Below are positions 15,992 through 23,195 of a stretch of DNA of 64,000 nt, piece by piece. Source of the DNA: CAYSUS01 sp964434165 (GTDB taxonomy: Bacteria; Planctomycetota; Planctomycetia; Pirellulales; Thermoguttaceae); assembly GCA_964434165.1 (NCBI GenBank), contig CAYSUS010000014.1, positions 1 through 64,000 of the forward strand. The letters are read 5' to 3'. Numbering within the stretch: position 1 is the stretch's first letter; each line of letters opens with the position of its first letter. The translations under genes were made by a program, and so were the position numbers. The notes under the pieces were generated by a model, which was given only the letters and a program-made list of their open reading frames with translations, made no database searches and was not told where the DNA came from.

Positions 15992-17049
15992 AGAGGCGCG
16001 CGATGGAGCGCGGACCCGCAGACTGAAGGAGCGTGCTCCGTCCCGCTTTGCAGCCCGCCGAGCGACGCGACGCCGCCCAACAGCCCGGCACACAGCAGCA
16101 CGGCGAGGATCCCGGCCAGCACGATCCCCACGACCAGGGCCACCTTCTGCCAGGAGAAGGGCGCCTGGCCCGCGGCCTGGCCGGTCTGCCCGTTGACCAG
16201 GAAGCGATAGACGCGCTCGCCGTAGCGGTACGACATGATCCAGACGGGCAACAGCACCGGCTCGCTGGAGAGCGACTCGATGCGCACGGCCACGTGCACG
16301 TTGCGCGAACGGCCGGGGACGTACTGCCGGGCGACCGCGTCGGCCTCCATCTGTTCCAGGCCCGATCGGGCCAGCGGCCGGGCGTACTTGCGCGCCACGC
16401 CGAACTGCTCGACGATCACCCCGTCCAGATCGACCGCGTCGGGCGCCACGCCCGCGCTCAGGTCGAACGGGCCGATCGCCGAGGTTTCGGCCGGGGTCAG
16501 CGCCCCGCTGGCACCCACGAGCAGCCCCGCGTAGCTGCCGCGGTGCTCGCCCGACATCGGCGCCCAGTCGGCCTTGGCGCCGAACGGGGTTTGGCTCGTG
16601 TCGGCCGTCCAGTGGGTGTGCGTGCGGGCCTGAAACACCCAGTAAGGCACGTACACGGCCGTCATGCCGACCACCGACGCGGTGCGGGCCAGGTCGCCGG
16701 GCCGGAAGAACCCGCGGCCCAGCCACTGGCGCATGATCTGCTCGGCCTGCGCGCGCCCCACCTGGAACGGCACGGCCCGGCGCGGCGCGAGCACGCGCTT
16801 GTCCTCCTGCTGGTCGAGCGCCTCTCCGCCGCAGAAGGGGCAGCGCAGCCCGCCCGCCTTGGCGTCGTAGCTCATCGAGGCGCCGCAGCCGCGGCACTCG
16901 AAGTTGTGGGTCGCGAGCCGCGAGGTGTCGGCCGCGGAGCCGGCCTCCTCCTCGCGCTTGGGGGCCTCGGTGCCGCAGTTGCCGCAGAACAGGTCCTCTT
17001 CGTCCAGAAGGCTCTGGCAGACGGAACACCGGGTGAGCAGGTCGGACAT
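15946..17049 (-). CDS. Zinc-ribbon membrane protein, paralogue 1 (C-terminus runs into sulfatase)
   Basis: A 367-residue protein with a double zinc ribbon at the N-terminus (CSVCQSLLDEEDLFCGNCG, then CRGCGA and CPFCGGEA), a large middle domain and one C-terminal TM helix (about residues 305-330). It is clearly homologous to the next upstream gene: both contain the FFRPGDL block, a 'VYxPYW/VYLPFW' segment, 'PLSGEH/GKHHR-YY' and RVYRFLVNGQTG before the helix. After the helix, where the paralogue simply stops, this one continues for about 40 residues with a different, Cys-containing sequence that reads antisense through the sulfatase 3' end. This suggests loss of the original stop codon. Function is unknown; ribbon-plus-TM design suggests a membrane-bound metal or protein-binding role. 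Confidence 0.75.
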   Translation of the reverse strand: MSDLLTRCSVCQSLLDEEDLFCGNCGTEAPKREEEAGSAADTSRLATHNFECRGCGASMSYDAKAGGLRCPFCGGEALDQQEDKRVLAPRRAVPFQVGRAQAEQIMRQWLGRGFFRPGDLARTASVVGMTAVYVPYWVFQARTHTHWTADTSQTPFGAKADWAPMSGEHRGSYAGLLVGASGALTPAETSAIGPFDLSAGVAPDAVDLDGVIVEQFGVARKYARPLARSGLEQMEADAVARQYVPGRSRNVHVAVRIESLSSEPVLLPVWIMSYRYGERVYRFLVNGQTGQAAGQAPFSWQKVALVVGIVLAGILAVLLCAGLLGGVASLGGLQSGTEHAPSVCGSALHRAPLHLPVPGEVWSCCNT

Positions 17050-17196
17050 GGGGGGAGAGGGGTCAGGGGTCAGGGATCAGGTGTGGGAGGAAGAGTGTTT
17101 TCATGCCCACGCTCCGGACTCCCGTACTGCGTACTGCACCGGGGGACGAGGTACGGAAGTACCAAGTACGTCGGTTTGCCACTCACCACTCACCAC
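17050..17196. repeat. Short simple repeats between the zinc-ribbon paralogues
   Basis: The spacer holds a degenerate GGGGTCAGG tandem at about 17058-17080 and three 7-bp units ACTCACC beginning at 17181 and running up to the end of the next gene. A CGTACTGCGTAC stretch lies between them. No gene or RNA was seen. Confidence 0.6.
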
Positions 17197-18279
17197 TCAC
17201 CTGGCCAGCGCCCCGATGAGGGCGACCGTGCCGGCGACCAGGGCGATGGCGGCCAAGGTCGCGCCGACGACCGTCCAGATTCGCGTCCACGAGAGGGGCT
17301 TTTCGCCGGTGACCTTGCCGGTCTGGCCGTTGACCAGGAACCGATAGACCTTGTCGCGGTAGCGGTAGTTGAGGATGTGGATCGGCAGCAGGATCAGGTC
17401 GGAGTTGACGTGGTCGAAGCTCGTGGTCACTTGCAGGCTGCGGTGCGTGTCGCCCGGCAGGTGCGAGGCGATGTTCCGCTGCTCGCGGCGGTGGAACTCC
17501 TCCTGGCACGCGCGCAGGGCCTCGTCGCGCCCGACGGAGTACTCCTCGCTCAGCCATCCGGCGAGGAAGTAGGGCCGGTAGCGCTTCAGGGCCGCGAGGT
17601 GAAACGGGCCGATGCGGTGGGCCTCGGCCTGGGGCAGTCCGCGGCTGCCGGACACGAGGTAGCCGCTGTAGTAGCGGTGGTGCTTGCCCGAGAGCGGCCA
17701 CCACTCGGTCTCGCGGACCGTGCGGGTCTTGGTCACGGTCTTGCCGTTCTCGGTCGTGGTGTAGGTCTCGGTGCGGTACCAGTACTCGCCGATGGAGGCC
17801 GACCACGAGCTCCGCGCGAGCATGGAGAACGACCAGAACGGCAGGTACACGCCGCGGAGCTTCTCCTCGATCGCCATGTTGCGGAGATCGCCGGGGCGGA
17901 AGAACGAGTTCTCGGCGATCCACTGGCGGAACTTCTCCTTGGCCCCGTCGCGCGTCACGGCGAACCCGACCACGAACTCCGGGGCCATGCGGCCCGACTG
18001 CTGCGGGCTGAACTCGACCACGTAGTTCGACTCGCAGAACGGGCAGGTCAGGCTCCGCTGGTCCGGATCGATGCCCACCTCGGCCCCGCAGTTCTGACAG
18101 CGGAAGTGTTTCTGGGGCGCGGCCTGGACCACTTGGGCCTCGACGGGCCGCTCCGCGCCGCAGGTCGGGCAGAACCGGTCAAGCGATTCCACCGGCGCGC
18201 CGCAGCTCGGGCAGGTCCCGCCGTGCGGAAGCGGTTCGGCATCCTGGAGCGAGGGGGCGAAATCGGTGAGGGAGGACAT
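17197..18279 (-). CDS. Zinc-ribbon membrane protein, paralogue 2
   Basis: A 360-residue paralogue of the preceding protein. The N-terminus holds two zinc ribbons: CPSCGAPVESLDRFCPTCGA, then CQNCGAEV...CPFCES. The middle domain (about residues 100-300) has no recognised enzyme motif but shares FFRPGDLRNMAIEEK, RGVYLPFWSFSMLARSSW and KVYRFLVNGQTG with its neighbour. A single TM helix lies at about residues 330-358 and the protein ends right after it, which is the more likely ancestral C-terminus. Gene order puts it directly downstream of ruvA on the same strand after about 120 bases, but a functional link to DNA repair is not supported. A family-level name is not available to me. Confidence 0.78.
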   Translation of the reverse strand: MSSLTDFAPSLQDAEPLPHGGTCPSCGAPVESLDRFCPTCGAERPVEAQVVQAAPQKHFRCQNCGAEVGIDPDQRSLTCPFCESNYVVEFSPQQSGRMAPEFVVGFAVTRDGAKEKFRQWIAENSFFRPGDLRNMAIEEKLRGVYLPFWSFSMLARSSWSASIGEYWYRTETYTTTENGKTVTKTRTVRETEWWPLSGKHHRYYSGYLVSGSRGLPQAEAHRIGPFHLAALKRYRPYFLAGWLSEEYSVGRDEALRACQEEFHRREQRNIASHLPGDTHRSLQVTTSFDHVNSDLILLPIHILNYRYRDKVYRFLVNGQTGKVTGEKPLSWTRIWTVVGATLAAIALVAGTVALIGALAR

Positions 18280-18290
18280 GGTGAGTGGGG

Positions 18291-18322
18291 GAATGGCGAA
18301 TGACGAATGAGGAATGACGAAT
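18291..18322. repeat. GAATGACGAATGA-type simple repeat
   Basis: A run built from GAATGGCGAATGACGAATGA followed by GGAATGACGAAT, in the gap between the zinc-ribbon gene and ruvA. The same element recurs at 19044-19064 and 24831-24851 in this window, always in an intergenic spot. Confidence 0.75.
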
Positions 18323-18401
18323 CAGAAAGGCTTAAGCGATCGCACTACCTATGCCATTTTGCCGGCGCCTGCTTGCTCCCCGGCCTCCTGACCCCTGCCT
18401 C

Positions 18402-19028
18402 CTACTCCTGCCGCGTCTGCTGGTAGATGGCCTGGATCAGGTCCTGGACGTCCTTGTACTTCTTCTTAACGGCCAGGGCCGCGTCGATCAACCGCCGCGA
18501 GTCGCTCTCCGAGTGCCCCAGGGTGAGCAGGGCCTGATAGGCCTCGGAGACGAGGTCCGGCTCGACATCCGCCTCGGCCGCCTCGCGATGGGCCACCAAG
18601 AGGGCGAACTTGGGCACCTTGCGGCGCAACTTGGCGATGATCCGGTCGGCCATCGAAGGGCCGATGCCGGGCAGGGCGGCCAGCACCTTGGCCTCCTGTT
18701 CTTCGATGGCCACCGCCACTTCTTTGACCGGCCGCACCATCGCCCGGAGGGCCTTCTTCACCCCCACCCCATCGACCGAGCAGAACAGCTCGAAGAACTC
18801 CCGCTCGGCCTCGCTGAGAAAGCCGATCAGGCGCGGGGTCATGCGGCCCTGCATGGGGTTGCCCTCCAGGTACTCGATCGTATGCAGGCTCACCTCGTTG
18901 CCGATCTCCGCCTGCAACTGCCGGCGCGTGAACTCGGGGATCAGCACCTCGTACTCGAACGCCCCGGCCCGAAGCGCGAGGAAGTCGTCGCACAGGGCAA
19001 CCAGTTGGCCGGTGATGCGGGTGATCAA
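18402..19028 (-). CDS. ruvA: Holliday junction DNA helicase subunit RuvA
   Basis: RuvA binds four-way junctions as a tetramer and loads RuvB for branch migration in recombination repair. This 208-residue protein starts LITRITGQLVALCDD with a TTG codon (19028), supported by GGAG six bases upstream. An ATG further upstream exists in frame, but its residues come from the GAATGACGAATGA repeat and are not part of the family. The OB-fold N-terminal domain is followed by helix-hairpin-helix blocks (DGVGVKKALRAMVRP and LPGIGPSMADRIIAKLRRKV) and the C-terminal domain III (HSESDSRRLIDAAL), which contacts RuvB. It sits downstream of ruvC; ruvB is not in the window. Confidence 0.95.
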   Translation of the reverse strand: MITRITGQLVALCDDFLALRAGAFEYEVLIPEFTRRQLQAEIGNEVSLHTIEYLEGNPMQGRMTPRLIGFLSEAEREFFELFCSVDGVGVKKALRAMVRPVKEVAVAIEEQEAKVLAALPGIGPSMADRIIAKLRRKVPKFALLVAHREAAEADVEPDLVSEAYQALLTLGHSESDSRRLIDAALAVKKKYKDVQDLIQAIYQQTRQE

Positions 19029-19043
19029 CGGAGGCTCCGGGAG

Positions 19044-19064
19044 GAATGACGAATGAAGAATGAT
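19044..19064. repeat. GAATGACGAATGA-type simple repeat
   Basis: A short run GAATGACGAATGAAGAATGAT immediately upstream of ruvA. It supplies an in-frame ATG that makes the ruvA frame look longer than it is. Confidence 0.75.
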
Positions 19065-19150
19065 CAAACGACTGCACCACGCGGCGCGTGCGGCGGACGA
19101 CCTATCGCGCCTGACTCCTGCCCCCGGACTCCCGGGGCTCCGACCTTCCC

Positions 19151-19666
19151 CTAGCCGCTGCCTCGCCCCGAGGTGTCGGGCTTGTCCTTAAGATAGTAAT
19201 GGCACAGGGCGATGGCCAGGGCGTCGGCCACGTCGGGCGGTTCGGGGGCCCTGAGCAGCCCCAGCTCCCGCTGGATCGCCCGCTGCACCTGCGGCTTCGA
19301 TGCCCGGCCCGAGCCCGTGAGGATCCGCTTGACCTGCGTGGCCGAGTAGTGGATCACGGGGATGCCGGCCTGGGCCCCGGCCAGGCAGATCACGCCCCGG
19401 GCGTGGCCCATGAGGATCGCCGTGCGCGGCCGCGCATAATGCGAATACAGCTCCTCCAGGGCGAGGGCCTCGGGGCGCAGGGCCGCGATCACCTCGGCCA
19501 CGCCGCGGTGGATGCCCTCGACGCGCGGGGCGATCGGCCCGCGGTCGCCGCCGCGAATCACGCCGGCCTCGACGAGCTTCGGCCCGCGGTCGCCCCGCGC
19601 CAGCACGCCGTAGCCCGTCACGTTCAGACCCGGGTCGATTCCGAGAATGCGCGGGGTGGTTTCCAT
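19151..19666 (-). CDS. ruvC: Crossover junction endodeoxyribonuclease RuvC
   Basis: RuvC resolves Holliday junctions by symmetric cleavage. The 171-residue protein has the RNase H-like fold with its acidic tetrad: Asp11 in ILGIDPGLNVTGYGVL, the Glu in ALALEELYSHYARPRTA, and the Asp pair in PPDVADALAIALCHYYL. GSGRASKPQVQRAIQREL marks the helical region before the last strand. I use ATG 19666 (METTPR). An upstream in-frame ATG would add 16 unrelated residues. It lies between cysS and ruvA on the same strand. The 72 bases before it contain two copies of GAGCAAGCTCGCCG. Confidence 0.95.
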   Translation of the reverse strand: METTPRILGIDPGLNVTGYGVLARGDRGPKLVEAGVIRGGDRGPIAPRVEGIHRGVAEVIAALRPEALALEELYSHYARPRTAILMGHARGVICLAGAQAGIPVIHYSATQVKRILTGSGRASKPQVQRAIQRELGLLRAPEPPDVADALAIALCHYYLKDKPDTSGRGSG

Positions 19667-19738
19667 GCCGATCCGCTTGGGGCGCGGCGAGCAAGCTCGC
19701 CGGCTGAATGACAATCGAGCAAGCTCGCCGTCTCGACG

Positions 19739-21289
19739 CTACTTGGCCACGTTCCACTCGGTGCCGCTGGGACGATCCTCGAGCTTGATCCCGATCTGGC
19801 CCAGCCCGTCGCGGATCGCGTCGGCCGTGGCGAAGTCCTTCTTCTTGCGGGCCATGGCGCGGAGCTCGATCAGGAGGTCCATGAGCTTGCCGGCCAGCTC
19901 GTCGCCGCCCCCGGACTTCTCCTCGACGGGCTGACGGAACAGCCCCAGCACGAGGCCCAGCTCGCGGAGCACGAGCGCCCCGCGGCGCAGGGCGGCCAGC
20001 TTCTCCGGTGAGCGCCGGTCGGGCTCCTCGAGCTTCTCGTCGTCGGCGTACTTGTTGAGGCGGCGCAGCAGCTCGAACAGGTCGCCGATGGCCGCTCCCG
20101 TGTTGAAGTCGTCGTCCATCGACTCGAGGAACCGGCTCCGCAGCTCGCCCACGTCCTGGAGGAACACGTCGCCTCCTGGTGCGAAATGGCCCTCCTCCCG
20201 CCGGGTCGCGGCCCCAAGGGCGTAGAAGTCCTCGCCGGCGATCCGCTGGAAGCGCTTGAAGAACCGGTAGAAGCCCTCCACGGCGGTGCCGATCTCGCGG
20301 ATCCGCTCGACGCTGAAGTCGATCGGCCGGCGATAGTGCGTGGCCAGGAGGAAGAAGCGGACGACCTCGGGCTGAAGGTCCTCCTCCTGAAGCAGCAGCA
20401 GGAACGACTTGGCCCCGTGGCGCCCGGCGATCTTGCCCGCCTCCTGCGCGGCCTGGTCGCCCTCGGCAGGTCGGGTCTGCCGCCCGCCCACCTTGCCCAC
20501 TTCGCTGGAGGCCTGCATGAGGCCGTTGTGCATCCAGTAGCGGGCCATGGGCTTGCCGTGGCGGCACTCGCTCTGGGCGACCTCGTTCTCATGATGGGGG
20601 AACACCAGGTCCAGGCCGCCGCCGTGGATGTCGAAGGTCTCGCCGAGGATGCGGCCGCTCATCGCCGAGCACTCGATGTGCCACCCCGGGCGGCCCGGGC
20701 CCCACGGGCTGGGCCAGGAAGGCTCGCCCGGCTTGGCGCTCTTCCACAGGGCGAAGTCGGCGGCCGAGCGCTTCAGCTCCGAGGCCTCGCCCCCCTCGCC
20801 CTGCATCGATTCCAGCGCGCGGCGGCTGAGCTTGCCGTAGTCGGGCGAGCGGGAGACGTCGAAGTACACGTCCCCCTGCGACTCGTAGGCGTAGCCCTTC
20901 TCGACCAGGTCGGCGGTGAAGCGGACGATGTCGTCGATGTGGTCGGTGGCCTTGGGGAAGTGGTCCACCGTGTCGATCCCCATCGTGCGCAGGCACTCCA
21001 TGTAGTCGGCCGTCATCTCCTCGGCCAACTGGGGCATGGGCATGGCGCGCTCGCGGGAGCGGACGATGAGCTTGTCGTCCACGTCCGTGATGTTCACCAC
21101 CCACGTGACCTGGTAGCCGCAGTAGGCGAGGTACCGCTTGATGGTGTCGAAGATCACCGGGCCGACCATGTGCCCGATGTGGCTGGGCTTATAGACGGTG
21201 GGGCCGCACAGGTAGATCCCGACCTGGCCGGGCTCGACCGTCTGGAGCGGCTCCTTGGACTTCGACAGCGTGTTATAGACTCGAATCAT
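19739..21289 (-). CDS. cysS: Cysteinyl-tRNA synthetase with altered KMSKS loop
   Basis: CysRS attaches cysteine to tRNA-Cys. The 516-residue class I protein has HIGH in PSHIGHM (37-40). The zinc ligands are Cys28, Cys207 in WHIECSAMSG and the PHHENE block. WMHNGLMQASSEVGKVGG leads into an insert of about 25 residues (GRQTRPAEGDQAAQEAG). At the place expected for KMSKS the sequence is KIAGRHGAKSF (286-296), so the second, catalytic Lys of the motif is not present in the standard register. The rest of the fold (RFFLLATHYRRPIDFS and the C-terminal tRNA-binding helices) looks normal. The frame is open throughout, so a simple truncation is ruled out. No second cysS is in the window. Confidence 0.92.
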   Translation of the reverse strand: MIRVYNTLSKSKEPLQTVEPGQVGIYLCGPTVYKPSHIGHMVGPVIFDTIKRYLAYCGYQVTWVVNITDVDDKLIVRSRERAMPMPQLAEEMTADYMECLRTMGIDTVDHFPKATDHIDDIVRFTADLVEKGYAYESQGDVYFDVSRSPDYGKLSRRALESMQGEGGEASELKRSAADFALWKSAKPGEPSWPSPWGPGRPGWHIECSAMSGRILGETFDIHGGGLDLVFPHHENEVAQSECRHGKPMARYWMHNGLMQASSEVGKVGGRQTRPAEGDQAAQEAGKIAGRHGAKSFLLLLQEEDLQPEVVRFFLLATHYRRPIDFSVERIREIGTAVEGFYRFFKRFQRIAGEDFYALGAATRREEGHFAPGGDVFLQDVGELRSRFLESMDDDFNTGAAIGDLFELLRRLNKYADDEKLEEPDRRSPEKLAALRRGALVLRELGLVLGLFRQPVEEKSGGGDELAGKLMDLLIELRAMARKKKDFATADAIRDGLGQIGIKLEDRPSGTEWNVAK

Positions 21290-21408
21290 GGCATGAAGCG
21301 CTGGGGATGGAGGGGAGGCCGACCCGGGGCGCCGTGGGCCTGGGCAGCACGGGCAATCTCACACGTCATCGCGGGGACGGGCAGACGAGCTGCCCGGGGC
21401 ACCGGCCG

Positions 21409-21897
21409 CTAGGGCGCAGCCCGCTCCAGCAGGACCACGGCCTCGGCGATCAGCGCTTCCTCGCGGCCGATGGCCCCGACCTGCTCGCCCGACTTGGCCT
21501 TCACGCCGATCTGGCCCGGCTCGACGCCCAGCACCTCGGCGAGCCGGTTCTGCATGGCCTCGCGGTGCGGCGAGAGCCTGGGCCGCTGGGCGAAGACGAT
21601 GCAGTCGATGTTGACGATTTCCCAGCCCGCCGCGGCGACCTTCTCGCGGGCTGCGCGGAGCATCTCGCCCGAGTCGCGGTTGCGATTGGCCGGGTCGGTG
21701 TCGGGGTACAACTCGCCGATGTCGCCCAGCGCCGCGGCGCCCAGCAGGGCGTCGGTGATGGCGTGCATCAGGGCGTCGGCGTCGCTGTGGCCGACCGCCT
21801 CGCGGTCGTGGGGAACGTCGATGCCACCTAACCTGAGGGGTCCGCCCGGCGCCAGCCGGTGGGTATCGTGTCCGAATCCAACGCGCAGTGCTGCCAG
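21409..21897 (-). CDS. ispF: 2-C-methyl-D-erythritol 2,4-cyclodiphosphate synthase
   Basis: IspF makes the cyclodiphosphate in the MEP isoprenoid pathway. The core is complete: RVGFGHDTHRL with the DxH zinc site, LGGIDVPHDREAVGHSDADALMHAITDALLGAAALGDIG, then LYPDTDP and VKAKSGEQVGAIGREEAL. The homology begins at RVGFG, yet no ATG, GTG or TTG lies in frame for a long way upstream. I infer a CTG start at 21897, because AAGGAG sits 8 bases before it (MAALRVGF, 162 residues, normal length). A CTG at 21888 is an alternative. An in-frame ATG far upstream would add over 100 unrelated residues. It heads a leftward block with cysS, ruvC and ruvA. Confidence 0.92.
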   Translation of the reverse strand: MAALRVGFGHDTHRLAPGGPLRLGGIDVPHDREAVGHSDADALMHAITDALLGAAALGDIGELYPDTDPANRNRDSGEMLRAAREKVAAAGWEIVNIDCIVFAQRPRLSPHREAMQNRLAEVLGVEPGQIGVKAKSGEQVGAIGREEALIAEAVVLLERAAP

Positions 21898-22173
21898 GGC
21901 AGGGTCTCCTTGTGTTCGGGGATCGGCCGGTCGTGCACTGGAAACGCTTTGACCGCGGGGGATTATACCGCCTGGGCGGTCGTGTCGGAAGCCATTTCGC
22001 CGGCGTGCGAGCCGCATGCGCGCAGCAAATGCGGCTCGGGGACCCGCAAACCGACCTTGCGTCGCTCGGCCCTGGCGACTATTCTCCCGCCGCTTTTCCC
22101 AGCTTGGCGCCGGCTTCTGTCTTGCGCCGGCGCCCTGTTTCCCGGCCGAGGCCGCAGGCAAGGGGCGACGGAC

Positions 22174-22944
22174 GTGTCCAAAGCAGCAAAGCAACCCGGC
22201 GGACCCCCTCACGTGCTCCGCGGTTCAGGCGCCATCGTCGTTCTGGTCGTGGTGGCTTGCGCCGGCGGCTGCGGCTCGGTGGCCTCCCGCGGGCTGAACG
22301 CCGAGGGCGTGCGCCTGTTCGAGCAGACGCGGTATGACGAGGCGATCACCCAGTTCCAGAAGGCCGCGTTCGAGAACCCCACCGACGCGGATGCCTACTA
22401 CAACCTCGCCGCGACCTATCACCGGCTGGGCAACCTCAACCAGCGGCCGTCCGACCTGAAGCAGGCCGAGCACTACTACCACATGTGCCTGGATCAGGAG
22501 CCGGACCATCCCGAGTGTTACCGCGGGCTGGCCGTGCTCCTGGTCGAGCAGGGCCAGGGGGAGGAGGCTTTCCGGCTATTGCAGAACTGGGCCGACCGCC
22601 AGCCTTCCTCGCCGGAGCCCAAGATCGCGCTGGCCCGATTGAACGAAGAGTTTGGGGACAAGGAGGCCGCCAAGGACTACTTGATTAGTGCCTTGACCCT
22701 TGAGCCGGACAATGCCCGGGCCCTGGCCGCTCTGGGCAAGCTCCGCGAGGAGTCGGGCGACCATCTCCAGGCGCTGGCGGACTACCAGCGATCGCTTCAG
22801 TCGAACCGGTTCCAGGCGGGGGTCCAGCAGCGGGTGGCCTCGCTGAGGGCGCGTCTGAATCCGGGACTTCCGGCCCCACCCTCGGGCCCCACCCCGCCCG
22901 GTGGCACGCGAATCGTCAGCGGCGCAACCACGCAGGTCCGCTAG
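22174..22944 (+). CDS. TPR-repeat lipoprotein
   Basis: A 256-residue protein with a lipoprotein signal and tetratricopeptide repeats, probably a scaffold in the periplasm or at the outer membrane. The GTG at 22174 is chosen as start because AGGGG lies 8 bases upstream. The signal core AIVVLVVVACAGGCGS ends in a lipobox-like AGGC. Helical repeats start at NAEGVRLFEQTRYDEAITQF and follow as DADAYYNLAATYHRLGN, HPECYRGLAVLLVEQGQGEE and DNARALAALGKLREESGDHL, i.e. about five to six repeats. The C-terminal tail is Pro/Gly-rich. It is divergent from ispF across about 275 bases and is followed by serA on the same strand, with no functional link evident. Confidence 0.82.
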   Translation: MSKAAKQPGGPPHVLRGSGAIVVLVVVACAGGCGSVASRGLNAEGVRLFEQTRYDEAITQFQKAAFENPTDADAYYNLAATYHRLGNLNQRPSDLKQAEHYYHMCLDQEPDHPECYRGLAVLLVEQGQGEEAFRLLQNWADRQPSSPEPKIALARLNEEFGDKEAAKDYLISALTLEPDNARALAALGKLREESGDHLQALADYQRSLQSNRFQAGVQQRVASLRARLNPGLPAPPSGPTPPGGTRIVSGATTQVR

Positions 22945-23195
22945 GACGCGTTCCGAGCCCTCTTTCGCGCCGCTCCCGCTCCCAGCCCTGCCGTTTGCCG
23001 CCTCAGGCCGCGGGACGGCGGCCGGCGCCCGTGCTTGTGAAACCGGGCCGAGGCGTTAAGCTGTGGGATTGGCCGTCAAGGCCGCGGGGAAGGCAAAACC
23101 CGGGCGCGGGACCCCGCGCCGGCGAATGCCCTGGCAGGCGAGGGGCGAGGCGGCCCCGCCGGGTCGTTTCCGAGAACATCGAGGGACACGCTGAC

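Noticed and set aside
16033..18303. 756-codon plus-strand frame across the zinc-ribbon genes
   Set aside because: Antisense to two clear paralogous genes with intact CxxC ribbons.
20380..20440. Frameshift pair to explain the odd CysRS loop
   Set aside because: The frame is open and flanking residues match the family on both sides. A compensating indel pair is possible but cannot be shown from sequence alone.
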